Below, one piece after another: positions 33,256 through 41,848 of a DNA stretch of 64,000 nucleotides (position 1 is the first letter of the stretch; each line of letters opens with the position of its first letter). The position numbers and the translations under genes were made by a program. The stretch covers positions 20,813 through 84,812 of the forward strand of contig CAZVUW010000001.1 in NCBI GenBank assembly GCA_964629825.1, written 5' to 3'. This DNA is from CAZVUW01 sp964629825 (GTDB lineage Bacteria; Actinomycetota; Nitriliruptoria; Euzebyales; Egibacteraceae). Below the pieces are notes generated by a model. That model worked only from the letters and a program-made list of their open reading frames with translations, did not search any database and was not told the DNA's origin.

Positions 33256-34917
33256 TCAGTAGCTGGCGACCCTGGTCCCGCGCTGGACGAAGCGCCACAG
33301 GAAGTCCATGTCGCCGTCGTACAGGCGCGCGCAGCCGTGGCTGGCCGGGTACAGCGGCACCTCGGGGTAGCCGTGGAAGGCGTAGCCCCGGTAGAAGAAC
33401 GACGGCCGGTACATGGCGTTGTGGCGCTGCCGGTAGTTGCGGGTCTCGTAGACCGTGAACTCGCCCCGGACGGTCGGGGTGGAGCGCTTGCCGGTCGAGG
33501 TGTGCAGCACGTGGCGGACCTCCCCGTCGCGGACGACGAGCACGAGCTGGCGCGCGATGTCGATCTCGACGTGATTCGGGCCGAGGTGCGGACGGCGCGG
33601 GGTCAGGCGCGGGTTCTCGGTCAGGCGCCGGAACTCGGCCTCGCCGAAGACGCCGGTGGGCTTCAGGCCAGCGACCTTCTGGAAGGCGTAGAAGCTCCAG
33701 ACGCTCAGGTGGTCCAGGCGCCCGTCGACGGGCCCGACGTTGTAGCCCTGGGCGCGCAGCTCCTCCTCGACGCACACCAGCGCGCGGGTGTCGCCGGCCT
33801 TGATCTGGCAGCGGGCGAGCGGCGCGATCGCGGCGCTGCCGCCGGTTAGGTCCACGCGGCCCGTGCCGTGCGCGGCCAGGTAGCGCGCCGGAGCCTCGGA
33901 GAGCGCGGCGCGGTACGTCAGCAGGACCGGCGCGTTGCGCTTGAGGCCGGCGAACACGCCGCCTGACAGGCCGTCGGGGAAGGACTCCGCGCTGGCCAGG
34001 ACCGGCTGGCCCGTGAGGCCGTTGGCGCGGGCGCGGTCGGCGACGGCCACGGCGGTCATGGTCCGCTCCGAGCCCGCCAGGCGGACGACCTTCGGCAGCT
34101 CGGCGACGACCTCGTCGGGGACGGCGGCCGTGCCGCCGACCACCCAGACGCGCTCCGCCCCGAGCTCGCGCACGCGGTCGCGCAGCCAGGCAGAGCCCGT
34201 GGAGGGGGCCAGCAGGATCGGCAGCTTGCGACCCGCCGCCAGGGCGCTCGCGCTGAGCGCGTCGGGGAACGAGGAGCCGCTGGCGACCAGCACGGTCGAG
34301 GAGTCCGCTCCGAGCTCGACCGCCTTGTGCGCCAGCGCGACCGCGGTGCTGTAGACGTCGTGGCCGGCGATGCGCTCGACCTCGAAGCCCAGCCCGCGCA
34401 CGGCCTCGTCGACCGCGCCGGTGACCTGGCCGACGACGTAGACGACCTGCGGCTTCAGCCGCCCCAGCTCCTCGGCGACCGCACCCTCCAGGCGCGTGGT
34501 CGGGGTCAGCAGCAGCGGCGCATCGACGGTTCCGGCGAGTGCGGAGGAGGCGAGGGCGTCGGCGTGGTGCTCGCCGGTGGCGACGATCGCGGCGGCGGCT
34601 CCGTTCGGCCAGCCGGCGCGGCTGACCGCGACGGAGGTCGCGAAGCGGTTGCTGCCCGACAGCTCGTTGATCGACTGCGGGGCGAAGCGCCGGCCCGAGG
34701 CCGCGTAGCGCGCCTGCGGCTGGGCCGCGAAGGTGCGCAGCCCCTCGAGGGGCGGGTCGCTGGGGTCGTCGAGGTAGGGCCCCTCCCCCGGCGCCGGCGG
34801 GTCGAGCCGGTAGGGCGGATCGGTCTGAGCCGCGGCCGGCAGCGGCGTCAGCACCGCGGCGGAGAGCAGTGCAGCAAGCAGCGCGGCGTGGCGGCGCAGG
34901 CGTGCAGTCAAGGTCAT
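33256..34917 (-). CDS. Secreted CWB2-repeat protein with peptidoglycan-binding and L,D-transpeptidase domains
   Basis: The 553-residue protein has a signal peptide (about 1-31, cleavage near AAAQ), then three cell-wall-binding type 2 repeats: about 84-180 starting ELSGSNRFATSVAVS, about 180-275, and about 276-370 starting LAGSERTMTAVAVA. A PG_binding_1-like domain (about 382-432, with QGYNVGPVDGRLDHLSVWSF) and a YkuD L,D-transpeptidase domain (about 446-553) follow. The catalytic site is H515 in FHGYP and C529 in SHGCARL. The enzyme should make 3-3 peptidoglycan cross-links or attach proteins while held on the wall by the CWB2 repeats. ATG 34917 has GGGGGA six bases upstream; an earlier start lacks support. 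Confidence 0.92.
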   Translation of the reverse strand: MTLTARLRRHAALLAALLSAAVLTPLPAAAQTDPPYRLDPPAPGEGPYLDDPSDPPLEGLRTFAAQPQARYAASGRRFAPQSINELSGSNRFATSVAVSRAGWPNGAAAAIVATGEHHADALASSALAGTVDAPLLLTPTTRLEGAVAEELGRLKPQVVYVVGQVTGAVDEAVRGLGFEVERIAGHDVYSTAVALAHKAVELGADSSTVLVASGSSFPDALSASALAAGRKLPILLAPSTGSAWLRDRVRELGAERVWVVGGTAAVPDEVVAELPKVVRLAGSERTMTAVAVADRARANGLTGQPVLASAESFPDGLSGGVFAGLKRNAPVLLTYRAALSEAPARYLAAHGTGRVDLTGGSAAIAPLARCQIKAGDTRALVCVEEELRAQGYNVGPVDGRLDHLSVWSFYAFQKVAGLKPTGVFGEAEFRRLTENPRLTPRRPHLGPNHVEIDIARQLVLVVRDGEVRHVLHTSTGKRSTPTVRGEFTVYETRNYRQRHNAMYRPSFFYRGYAFHGYPEVPLYPASHGCARLYDGDMDFLWRFVQRGTRVASY

Positions 34918-34950
34918 GCAGGGTCCCCCATGTTCGTCGTTGCTGCTCTC

Positions 34951-34990
34951 CAAGACGCTCGAGGGGCCCGGACGGTTGCCCCGCGTCTTG
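34951..34990 (-). terminator. Hairpin terminator after threonine aldolase
   Basis: An eight-base outer stem (34951-34958 with 34983-34990) and a five-base inner stem (34963-34967 with 34978-34982) form an imperfect hairpin starting four bases after the threonine aldolase stop. Confidence 0.7.
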
Positions 34991-34993
34991 ACA

Positions 34994-36043
34994 TCAGGCT
35001 CGGTCGGCTCGGCCTGCGGCTGCCAGGACCCTGCGCAGGACGTCAGCCGCGTGGCGGCAGTCCTGCGCGCTGACCCCTGGGTGCGTCACCATCCGAAGCG
35101 TACGTGGATCCATGGCCCCGGCCGCGATGCCCTCCTCGGCCAGACCGGCAACCACGGCGGCGGCGTCGACGTCCTCGACATAGACGATGTTGGTCTCGAC
35201 GGACGCCAGGTCCACTCCGTCCGGATGGACCTCTGCGGCGGCCTCGGCGAGGAGCCGGGCGTTGGCGTGGTCCTCGGCCAGACGGTCGACCATCTCGTCC
35301 AGCGCCACCAGCCCGGCGGCGGCGAGGATCCCCGCCTGTCGCATCGCCCCGCCGTAGCGGCGCCGCCACACCCGCGCCTCCGCGATCGCGTCCTCTTCGC
35401 CGACCATGAGGCTGCCGACCGGGGCCGACAGCGCCTTGGAGATGCAGAACATCAGCCCGTCGACCAGCGCCCCGTACTCGGCGGGGTCGGTGCCGGTGGC
35501 GACGGCGGCGTTGAACACCCTGGCGCCGTCCATGTAGAGGGCGACGCCCGCGCGGTCGCAGACGGCGCGGATGCCGCGCAGCTGCTCGAGCTGGTACACA
35601 GTCCCGCCGCGCCGGTTGTGCGTCTGCTCGACCACCACGGCGGAGGTCGCGGTGAGCGGGAAGTGGTCGGGACGCAGCTCGGCCTCGACCTGCTCGGGGG
35701 AGAGCTGTCCGCGCTCGGTCGGAACGGTGCGGAACTGCACGCTGCCGAGCACCGCGTGGGCGGCCGCCTCGTAGTTGACGACATGGCTGTCGGCCTCGAC
35801 CAGAGCCTCGGTGCCGACCGGCACGAGCAGGCGCAGCCAGATCTGGTTGCACATGACGCCGCTGGGGCACAGCAGCGCGGCGGCCCGACCGAAGCGCTCA
35901 GCGGCGGCCTCCTCGAGCGCGCGCACGGTCGGGTCCTCGCCGTAGACGTCGTCTCCGACCTCGGCGGCGGCCATTGCCCGGCGCATCGACTCCGTTGGCT
36001 TGGTGACCGTGTCGGAGCGCAGGTCGATCCTGGATCCTGTCAT
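34994..36043 (-). CDS. ltaE: Low-specificity L-threonine aldolase
   Basis: This PLP enzyme cleaves L-threonine or allo-threonine to glycine and acetaldehyde. The 349-residue protein begins IDLRSDTVTKPTESM, has DDVYGEDPTV, the aspartate D172 in YMDGARVFNAA and the PLP lysine K203 in FCISKALSAPVGS. AAGGA precedes the ATG. It follows plsC by 24 bases on the same strand and may share its transcript. Glycine formed here could feed ThiO, but that link is only inference. Confidence 0.92.
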   Translation of the reverse strand: MTGSRIDLRSDTVTKPTESMRRAMAAAEVGDDVYGEDPTVRALEEAAAERFGRAAALLCPSGVMCNQIWLRLLVPVGTEALVEADSHVVNYEAAAHAVLGSVQFRTVPTERGQLSPEQVEAELRPDHFPLTATSAVVVEQTHNRRGGTVYQLEQLRGIRAVCDRAGVALYMDGARVFNAAVATGTDPAEYGALVDGLMFCISKALSAPVGSLMVGEEDAIAEARVWRRRYGGAMRQAGILAAAGLVALDEMVDRLAEDHANARLLAEAAAEVHPDGVDLASVETNIVYVEDVDAAAVVAGLAEEGIAAGAMDPRTLRMVTHPGVSAQDCRHAADVLRRVLAAAGRADRA

Positions 36044-36067
36044 GCTGGGGGGGTCCTTGGCATCGGC

Positions 36068-36823
36068 CTAGCTGGCACGGCTCAGCGGGCGCTCGCGCTC
36101 GTCCAGGCGCTGCCCCAGCTCCTCGAGATCGCCCGAACCGATCGCGACCTCGCCGGACTTCACCTTGGCTGCGTACTCGTCCACGTACTCCTGGCCCGAC
36201 AGCAGCATCAGCTCGTACATCAGCTCATCGGTGGCGCTGCGGAGCACGAAGCGGTCGTTCTCGCGGCCGGCGTAGCGGCTGAGATCCAGCGGCTTGCCGA
36301 CGCGCACACCCACCTGGCGGATCTTCGGGATGTTCGCGTGCGGCGGCAGGACCTCGAAGGTGCCGTGCATGGCGATGGGGATGATCGGCGCGCCGGTGCG
36401 CAGCGCCAGCCGGACCGGCCCGGTCTTGCCCCGGTAGAGCCGGCCGTCGGGCGAGCGCGTCCCCTCCGGGTAGATGCCGAGCAGGTGCCCCGCCTCCAGG
36501 ACCTCCTGGCCGCGGCGCAGGCTCGCCTCGCCGGCGTCGCCGCCCTCGCGCCGCACCGGCATCACGCCCAGGGCCTCGAACAGCGGGCGGCGCAGCCCGT
36601 CGAAGTAGTCGCTCTTGCCGAGGAAGTAGATCGGCCGATCGCACACGCACGGCAGGAAGACCGAGTCCAGGAACGACAGGTGGTTGGAGGCCAGGATCGC
36701 CGGGCCCTCGTCCGGGATGTTCTCCATGCCCTCGGTCCAGGGCCGGTAGAGGGCGGTGACCAGCGGTGGGATGACGGCATGCAGCATGCGGTACAGCAGC
36801 GGGGCCCGCTCGCCAGTTCGCAT
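36068..36823 (-). CDS. plsC: 1-acyl-sn-glycerol-3-phosphate acyltransferase family protein (PlsC)
   Basis: This 251-residue membrane-associated acyltransferase should acylate lysophosphatidic acid in phospholipid synthesis. It has the catalytic HxxxxD motif H48-x4-D53 in SNHLSFLDS, the glycerophosphate-binding YPEGTRSPDGRLYRGKTG around residues 118-135, and the later PIIPIAMHGTFEVLP. An AGGAGAGGG ribosome binding site lies just upstream. Several actinobacterial paralogues have this length. Confidence 0.9.
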   Translation of the reverse strand: MRTGERAPLLYRMLHAVIPPLVTALYRPWTEGMENIPDEGPAILASNHLSFLDSVFLPCVCDRPIYFLGKSDYFDGLRRPLFEALGVMPVRREGGDAGEASLRRGQEVLEAGHLLGIYPEGTRSPDGRLYRGKTGPVRLALRTGAPIIPIAMHGTFEVLPPHANIPKIRQVGVRVGKPLDLSRYAGRENDRFVLRSATDELMYELMLLSGQEYVDEYAAKVKSGEVAIGSGDLEELGQRLDERERPLSRAS

Positions 36824-36903
36824 CCCGTCCCTCTCCTAGAGCGGCCAACGCTCTCGCCTGCCGAGGTCGGTCGTCACCGGCCTCACGCGGGGCCCGAGCG
36901 GGC

Positions 36904-36909
36904 TAGAGT
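36904..36909 (+). promoter_or_regulatory. -10 hexamer for the DUF2007-like gene (leaderless type)
   Basis: TAGAGT ends six bases before GTG 36916 and no ribosome binding site is present, so the transcript should begin at the start codon. Confidence 0.5.
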
Positions 36910-36915
36910 CTAGCC

Positions 36916-37419
36916 GTGCCCGCTCCCACGCCACTGGCCGACTTCGATCCCGCGCTGGCACGCGCGGTGGTCACGGTGCTGCGCAGGGAGGGCATCCCCG
37001 CGACCATAGTCGGCGACGAGGTCTCGGCCATGGCCGAGGTCACCGTGCTGGTGCCGGACGAGCTGCGCGAGGCCGCGCTGGCGACCATGTGGCGCTCGAT
37101 GGAGGCGATCACCGCCGAGCAGCGGCGCACCACGCCGGTCTCGACGGCGTGGACGCAGCCCGAGGCGGCCTTCGAGGACCCCCACGAGTCGGAGGAGGAC
37201 GACGGCCCGCCCCTGCTGTTCGAGCGGCTGCGCAGCCTCGGCTTCGTCCCCGTGCTGCTGATCCCGGTGCTGGTTGTCACCCTCGCCCAGGTCCGGCTCC
37301 CCGCCGCCTACGTGGTCGCGATCATCATCGGTGGCATGGCCGCGCTGGTGGCCTGGCGTGACGGCCGGCGCGACCGCGGAGACGAGGGAGGCGATGGACA
37401 GGAACCGTTCCGGTCGTGA
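36916..37419 (+). CDS. DUF2007-like small protein with C-terminal membrane helices
   Basis: The 167-residue protein has an N-terminal domain (about 10-60) with ARAVVTVLRREGIPATIV and VTVLVPDELREAALATM. This resembles the DUF2007 'putative signal transducing' ferredoxin-like fold. An acidic linker (EDPHESEEDD) leads to two hydrophobic helices (about 110-128 and 131-147) and a charged tail. Its function is unknown. GTG 36916 is fixed by the adjacent hexamer. It overlaps the following TIGR00300 gene by 26 bases, so the two are co-expressed. Confidence 0.6.
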   Translation: MPAPTPLADFDPALARAVVTVLRREGIPATIVGDEVSAMAEVTVLVPDELREAALATMWRSMEAITAEQRRTTPVSTAWTQPEAAFEDPHESEEDDGPPLLFERLRSLGFVPVLLIPVLVVTLAQVRLPAAYVVAIIIGGMAALVAWRDGRRDRGDEGGDGQEPFRS

Positions 37420-38701
37420 GACCGAGACCGTCGAGCTGCACGGCCATGTGATCGACACCGGGGTGCTGACCCAGGTCCTGGATGAGATCGTCGAGCGCGG
37501 TCTGGACTACGAGATCATCCGCTTCGACGTGGGCAAGCGCCCGCAGGACCCGTCGTCGCTGGCGATCCGCCTGGAGGCCGACGACCACGACGACCTGCTG
37601 CACCTGGTCGAGCGACTCCAGTCGTACGGCGCCAACCCGGTCGGCGACCAGGACGTGACCCTGCAGACCGTCGAGATGGACGGCGTGCTGCCCGAGGGCT
37701 TCTACTCGACCACCAACCTGCCGACCCGCGTGCGCCTCGACCGCCGCTGGATCGACGTGGCCAACCCCGAGATGGACTGCGCCATCGTGGTCGACCCGGA
37801 GCAGCGCACCGCGCGGACCATCCCGATGGACGACGTCCGCGTCGGCATGCAGATCGTCTGCGGGGTCGGCGGCATCCGCGTGCACCCGCGGGAGAAGCCC
37901 CGCCCCACCGGCGACGAGCCGGTGTTCGAGTTCATGAGCTCGGAGGTCTCCTCGGAGAAGCCCCAGGGCCTGCTCGTCGAGCGGGTCGCGCAGGGCATGC
38001 GCGAGACCAAGGAGGCGGGCCGCAAGATCCTGTGGGTCGCCGGCCCGGCGCTGGTCCACACCGGCAGCGCACCCGCCACCTGCGCCCTGATCCGCGCCGG
38101 CTACATGGACGTCCTGTTCGCGGGCAACGCGCTGGCGACCCACGACATCGAGGCCAACCTGTTCGGGACCTCGCTAGGAGTGTCGCTGTCGCATGGCGTG
38201 CCGACCGAGCACGGCCACGAGCACCACGTCAGGGCGATCAACCGCATCCGCCGGTCCGGCTCCATCGCAGCGGCGGTCGAGGACGGGACCCTGACGGGCG
38301 GGATCATGTGGCACACGGTCCGCTACGGCGTCGACGTCGTCTTGGCCGGCAGCGTCCGCGACGACGGCCCGCTGCCCGACGTCATCCGCGACGTCATCCA
38401 GGCCCAGGCGGAGATGCGCAAGCGCATCCCCGAGGTCGGCTTCGCGCTGATGGTGTCGACGCTGCTGCACTCCATCGCGACGGGCAACATGCTGCCGGCG
38501 CATGTGCCGCTGGTGTGCGTCGACATCAACCCCGCCTCGGTCACGAAGCTGGTCGACCGCGGCAGCGTCCAGAGCATCGGCATCGTCACCGACGTCGGCC
38601 TGTTCCTGAACGAGCTGGCCAAGCGGCTGGCCCCCGAGGAGCTGGCGCGTGAGGAGGTCCAGCACAGCGCCACCGCCGCGGGGCTCCACCCGCGCGGCTG
38701 A
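37394..38701 (+). CDS. TIGR00300 family (LOR/SDH-like) protein, probable ornithine cyclodeaminase
   Basis: The 435-residue protein has an N-terminal LOR/SDH domain (ETVELHGHVIDTGVLTQVLDEI onward) and a C-terminal NAD-binding domain with ILWVAGPALVHTGSAPATCALIRAGYMDVLFAGNALATHDIE and GVPTEHGHEHHVRAIN. This architecture is the TIGR00300 family. Archaeal members act as ornithine cyclodeaminases, and the same module forms the C-terminal part of the cyanobacterial arginine enzyme AgrE/ArgZ. The family call is strong; the reaction (ornithine to proline) is transferred by family. ATG 37394 starts inside the upstream gene. Confidence 0.8.
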   Translation: MDRNRSGRETETVELHGHVIDTGVLTQVLDEIVERGLDYEIIRFDVGKRPQDPSSLAIRLEADDHDDLLHLVERLQSYGANPVGDQDVTLQTVEMDGVLPEGFYSTTNLPTRVRLDRRWIDVANPEMDCAIVVDPEQRTARTIPMDDVRVGMQIVCGVGGIRVHPREKPRPTGDEPVFEFMSSEVSSEKPQGLLVERVAQGMRETKEAGRKILWVAGPALVHTGSAPATCALIRAGYMDVLFAGNALATHDIEANLFGTSLGVSLSHGVPTEHGHEHHVRAINRIRRSGSIAAAVEDGTLTGGIMWHTVRYGVDVVLAGSVRDDGPLPDVIRDVIQAQAEMRKRIPEVGFALMVSTLLHSIATGNMLPAHVPLVCVDINPASVTKLVDRGSVQSIGIVTDVGLFLNELAKRLAPEELAREEVQHSATAAGLHPRG

Positions 38702-38709
38702 CCCGTCGG

Positions 38710-39636
38710 CTAGGCCTCCGCGGCGAGGAGCGCCGCCCCGATCAGCCCGGCGTCATCGCCGAGGGTCGCGGGGACGATCGGCGGTGTGGGCCGGTGCTGG
38801 AGCCCGACGACGCGCTCCGCGGCGCTCCTGCGGGCGGGGCCGAGCAGCAGCTCGCCGGCCTGCATCGCACCACCGCCGACCACGACGACCTCGGGATCGA
38901 GGGCGTTGATCAGGGACGCGATGCCGACCCCGAGCCAGCGGCCGGCCTCGGCGAGGATCTCCCGCGCCGCGGCGTCGCCGGCCTGCGCGGCCAGCGTCAC
39001 CGCCTTGCCGTCGAGGTCCGGGACGTCGCGCAGGCTGGAGCCGTCCAGCCGCCCGGCGTCCAGGGCCGCGCGGGCGCTGCGGCCGATGGCGGTGCCGCTC
39101 GCGAGGGCCTCGAGGCAGCCGCGGTTGCCGCACGGGCACGGTGGGCCGCCTTCGCACACGACCATGTGCCCGAGCTCTGCGCCCAGGCCGCTGGCGCCGC
39201 GCACCAGGCGCCCGCCGATCACCAGCCCGCCGCCGACGCCCGTGCCGAGGGTCAGCATGACCATCGTGTCCCTGGCGTCGCGTCCAGCACCGCGGCGGTA
39301 CTCCCCCCAGGCGGCGGCGTTGGCGTCGTTGTCCACCGTCACCGGGACACCGAGGCGACCCTCGAGGATCGCCCGCAGCGGGTAGTCGGACAGGGCGAGG
39401 TTCGGGGCGTAGCGCACCACGCCGGTGGCGTCGATCAGCCCGGCGGCGCCGACGCCGACGCGCAACCCCTCCCCGCCGAGCTCGGCGACGACCGCGGCGA
39501 CCACGTCGACGATCGCCTGCGGGTCGTCCGCCGGGGTGGCGTGGCGGGTCCGCGCCAGGACCGCGCCGTCCGCCCCGACCCGCCCGGCCGCGAGCTTGGT
39601 TCCGCCGATGTCTACGCCGACCGCTTCCGCGTGCAT
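38710..39636 (-). CDS. ROK family sugar kinase, probable glucokinase
   Basis: The 308-residue kinase has the ATP-binding VGVDIGGTKLAAG at residues 6-18, catalytic D103 in VDNDANAAAWGE, GTGVGGGLVIGG, and the ROK zinc motif H157 with C167, C169 and C174 in CPCGNRGCLEALASG. It should phosphorylate glucose or a related hexose. No DNA-binding domain is present, so it is an enzyme, not a ROK repressor. Its ATG follows a TAGCCT hexamer by six bases. Confidence 0.9.
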   Translation of the reverse strand: MHAEAVGVDIGGTKLAAGRVGADGAVLARTRHATPADDPQAIVDVVAAVVAELGGEGLRVGVGAAGLIDATGVVRYAPNLALSDYPLRAILEGRLGVPVTVDNDANAAAWGEYRRGAGRDARDTMVMLTLGTGVGGGLVIGGRLVRGASGLGAELGHMVVCEGGPPCPCGNRGCLEALASGTAIGRSARAALDAGRLDGSSLRDVPDLDGKAVTLAAQAGDAAAREILAEAGRWLGVGIASLINALDPEVVVVGGGAMQAGELLLGPARRSAAERVVGLQHRPTPPIVPATLGDDAGLIGAALLAAEA

Positions 39637-39642
39637 CGGCTC

Positions 39643-39648
39643 AGGCTA
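39643..39648 (-). promoter_or_regulatory. -10 hexamer for the ROK kinase (leaderless type)
   Basis: TAGCCT on the minus strand ends six bases before the ATG. It sits at the very 3' end of the upstream release-factor-like gene, whose stop is at 39646-39648. Confidence 0.45.
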
Positions 39649-40764
39649 GAACCTGAGCAGCGCCGCGATGGGGTGGCCGTCGAGCCTGGTCTCATCGCGG
39701 AAGAACTCGATGTGCGCGCCGGAGCGCACCGCGGCGTCGATGCACTCGTCGATCAGGTCCTCGACCGGCTCGACCTCGCCGCCGTACGCCGCCGCGTCGG
39801 AGGCGTGCAGCGCCAGCGCACCCGTCGCGCTGCGGTATCCGGGTATGCCCGCTCCCTCCACGACGAACAGCACCTCGACGCGGTGGCTGTTGACCGCCTC
39901 GAGGACGTGACGGATGCCGCGCGCGGCCTTCTCGGCGACCCCGTGCGCCGCAGCGAGCCGCTGCAGCAGCTCGGCGCGGCGGCCGCTGACGAGCTGCTGC
40001 TCGACGTCGGCGAAGGTCGCCTTGAGGATCTCCATGTTGAGCTCGGCCGGCATGCTGATCGGGTCACCGTGCAGGCGCTCCTTCAGATACGGGTGCAGCC
40101 GGCGGATGAACTCGACCGCCTCCTGGTGCGGCCCTGCGACGACCAGGCACTCGAAGGGCTCGTCCTCGTGGAGGTCGAGCAGCACCTCCCCGACGTCCTT
40201 CATGTGGTGCAGCAGCTCGTGCTCGATCGTGTTGGCGTAGCGCAGCTGCGACCAGCCGCCCTTCTGGTGCTGACCCCGCACGTCCGAGGAGATGGCGTAG
40301 GACTCCTCGATGCGCCCCAGCTGGTAGCGGAAGATCCGGGCCTTGTCGCGCTCGATGTGCACCAGCCCGATGCGGTGCAGTCGCCCGAGCAGCACCTCGA
40401 GCGGCACCACGTACGGGCGGTCATCAACGCGGGCGATGTTGCGGACGCCGAGTGCGACCTGCACGGTCTCGAAGATCCCGCCGCCGCTGGCGAACAGCCC
40501 GAGCCCGCGGACGTCGGAGCGGTCGAAGTCGCGGCGCACCCAGCGGCTGATCGCCTCGGTGTCCGCCTCCACAGACCGCTGACCGTCCTCCCCCAGCTTC
40601 TCGGCCGCCTTGCGGGCGGTCCGCAGCAGTCCGTCGAGCCGAGCCTCGTAGTCGACCGCCCGCGGATAGCGGGCGCCGTCGGTGTTGAGGTACACGCTGG
40701 TCACCGGTGCAGGGCCGACGGGCCGGTCCACGAGCTTACGGATCTCCGCTGCGGTGACGTCCAC
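39646..40764 (-). CDS. Vms1/eRF1-like (baeRF) protein, putative peptidyl-tRNA hydrolase
   Basis: The 372-residue protein matches the bacterial-archaeal eRF1-like (baeRF) group: VTSVYLNTDG near the start, a middle domain with KARIFRYQLGRIEES, and GGWSQLRYANTIEHELLHHMKDV with Q173. In Vms1-type enzymes a glutamine in this loop releases peptides from tRNA on stalled ribosomes. The C-terminal domain has a release-factor-like L7Ae/pelota fold pattern with VEVLFVVEGAGIPGYR. Its target in bacteria is unproven. A GAGGCAAGG ribosome binding site lies before the ATG. Confidence 0.75.
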   Translation of the reverse strand: MDVTAAEIRKLVDRPVGPAPVTSVYLNTDGARYPRAVDYEARLDGLLRTARKAAEKLGEDGQRSVEADTEAISRWVRRDFDRSDVRGLGLFASGGGIFETVQVALGVRNIARVDDRPYVVPLEVLLGRLHRIGLVHIERDKARIFRYQLGRIEESYAISSDVRGQHQKGGWSQLRYANTIEHELLHHMKDVGEVLLDLHEDEPFECLVVAGPHQEAVEFIRRLHPYLKERLHGDPISMPAELNMEILKATFADVEQQLVSGRRAELLQRLAAAHGVAEKAARGIRHVLEAVNSHRVEVLFVVEGAGIPGYRSATGALALHASDAAAYGGEVEPVEDLIDECIDAAVRSGAHIEFFRDETRLDGHPIAALLRF

Positions 40765-40805
40765 CCTTGCCTCCTGTTCCTCGACGACTATGTCGACGCG
40801 GCCGG

Positions 40806-40862
40806 AGCGTGAGGACGGAGGGGCGGCAGCCGCAGGCGCTCGCCCTCCGCTCCGGTCACGCT
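40806..40862 (-). terminator. Long imperfect hairpin, probable terminator
   Basis: A seven-base outer stem (40806-40812 with 40856-40862) is followed inward by further pairing, including a seven-base stem (40816-40822 with 40843-40849). It lies between the stop of the CxxC protein gene (40927) and the start of the release-factor-like gene (40764), both on the minus strand. Confidence 0.55.
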
Positions 40863-40926
40863 ATCGGATCGCATCGGTCTGCGTGACGTTCCCGACCCCG
40901 ACCGGATCCAACCCGGGCAGGTCTCC

Positions 40927-41184
40927 TCAGGCGCCCTCGACGTCGATGCGCTGCACCTTCGGACTCGGCCGCTGCGCCTCCTCGGCGTCGGTGGTGGAGG
41001 CGTCCAGCAGCGCCTGGAGCGCCGCCGTGAGCTCGCGGCCCGCCGCCACCAGATGGCCGAGCACCTCGGGCCGCGCGCTCGACACGGCCTGGAGGAGGAC
41101 GCAGATCGGGCACGCGCGGCACTCCTGCCCTCCGCCCAGGTGCGCCCAGCCGGCATGGTCTGATGCCTCGTGCCCGCCGTCCAT
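40927..41184 (-). CDS. Small CxxCxxC protein
   Basis: The 85-residue protein carries ECRACPICVLLQAV near residue 24, a three-cysteine C-x2-C-x2-C cluster. It then has an alanine-rich helix with HLVAAGRELTAALQALLD. Similar short ECRxCPxC proteins occur in many actinobacteria, but I know no function. The cysteines could bind zinc or another metal. ATG 41184 gives the compact product; the longer upstream frame is cysteine- and arginine-rich shadow. It is 19 bases from the thioredoxin-like gene on the same strand. Confidence 0.6.
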   Translation of the reverse strand: MDGGHEASDHAGWAHLGGGQECRACPICVLLQAVSSARPEVLGHLVAAGRELTAALQALLDASTTDAEEAQRPSPKVQRIDVEGA

Positions 41185-41203
41185 CCACCACCCCTCTGCT
41201 CGT

Positions 41204-41848
41204 CTAGCGCAGCAGCTCGCCGAACGCCTGCTCAAGCCGCTCGGCGCCCAGGTTGCCAGCCGCGCGCCCGACGACGTTGCCATCACCGTCGACGAACACG
41301 AAGAAGGGGAAGCTCGTGACGCCGAAGGCGTTCGCCGCGTCGTTGTTCGGGCTGTCGACCATGACCGCCCCGGGCCAGCCCTCGCGCTCGAACCACGCCG
41401 ACGGCGGGTAGTTGGGCCGGCTCTCCTCGACGCTGGTGGTGATGGTCATGAAGTTGATCTCGCCGGCGCCGCCGTCGGCCAGCCAGGGCGCCAGATCCTT
41501 GACCTCCTCCTGGCAGAAGCTGCACCAGTGAGCCGCGAACAGGATCACCGACGGGTGCTCTCCCGGGTCGAAGGTCATCCCCGAGCCGTTGAAGTCGCTG
41601 CCCTCCAGGGCCGGTGCGGGCATCCCCACCGCGGGGTCGGCCGCCTGCCCCTCGTATGGCGGAAGCGGGTTCCCCTCGACGGCGACCGGTGCGGTCTCCT
41701 GGACGGCGTCGCTGTCCCCGTCACCGCCCGACAGGGCGAAGGCGATCACGGCCAGGACGGCGATGGCCACCAGCGCGAGGGGAACCAGGGGCAGGCTGCG
41801 CCTCCGCCCTGCCCCACCGCTGCCTGAACGTCGGTTGGGGGTGCTCAT
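41204..41848 (-). CDS. Membrane-anchored TlpA-like thioredoxin
   Basis: The 214-residue protein has a basic N-terminus, one membrane helix (about 20-40), a low-complexity linker, and a thioredoxin-like domain facing outside with AAHWCSFCQEEVKDLAPWL. The CSFC active site is C109 and C112, and FGVTSFPFFVFVDGDGNVVGR carries the cis-proline region. Its start overlaps the end of the dsbB-like gene by four bases, so it is probably the oxidising or reducing partner of that quinone-linked protein. Confidence 0.85.
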   Translation of the reverse strand: MSTPNRRSGSGGAGRRRSLPLVPLALVAIAVLAVIAFALSGGDGDSDAVQETAPVAVEGNPLPPYEGQAADPAVGMPAPALEGSDFNGSGMTFDPGEHPSVILFAAHWCSFCQEEVKDLAPWLADGGAGEINFMTITTSVEESRPNYPPSAWFEREGWPGAVMVDSPNNDAANAFGVTSFPFFVFVDGDGNVVGRAAGNLGAERLEQAFGELLR

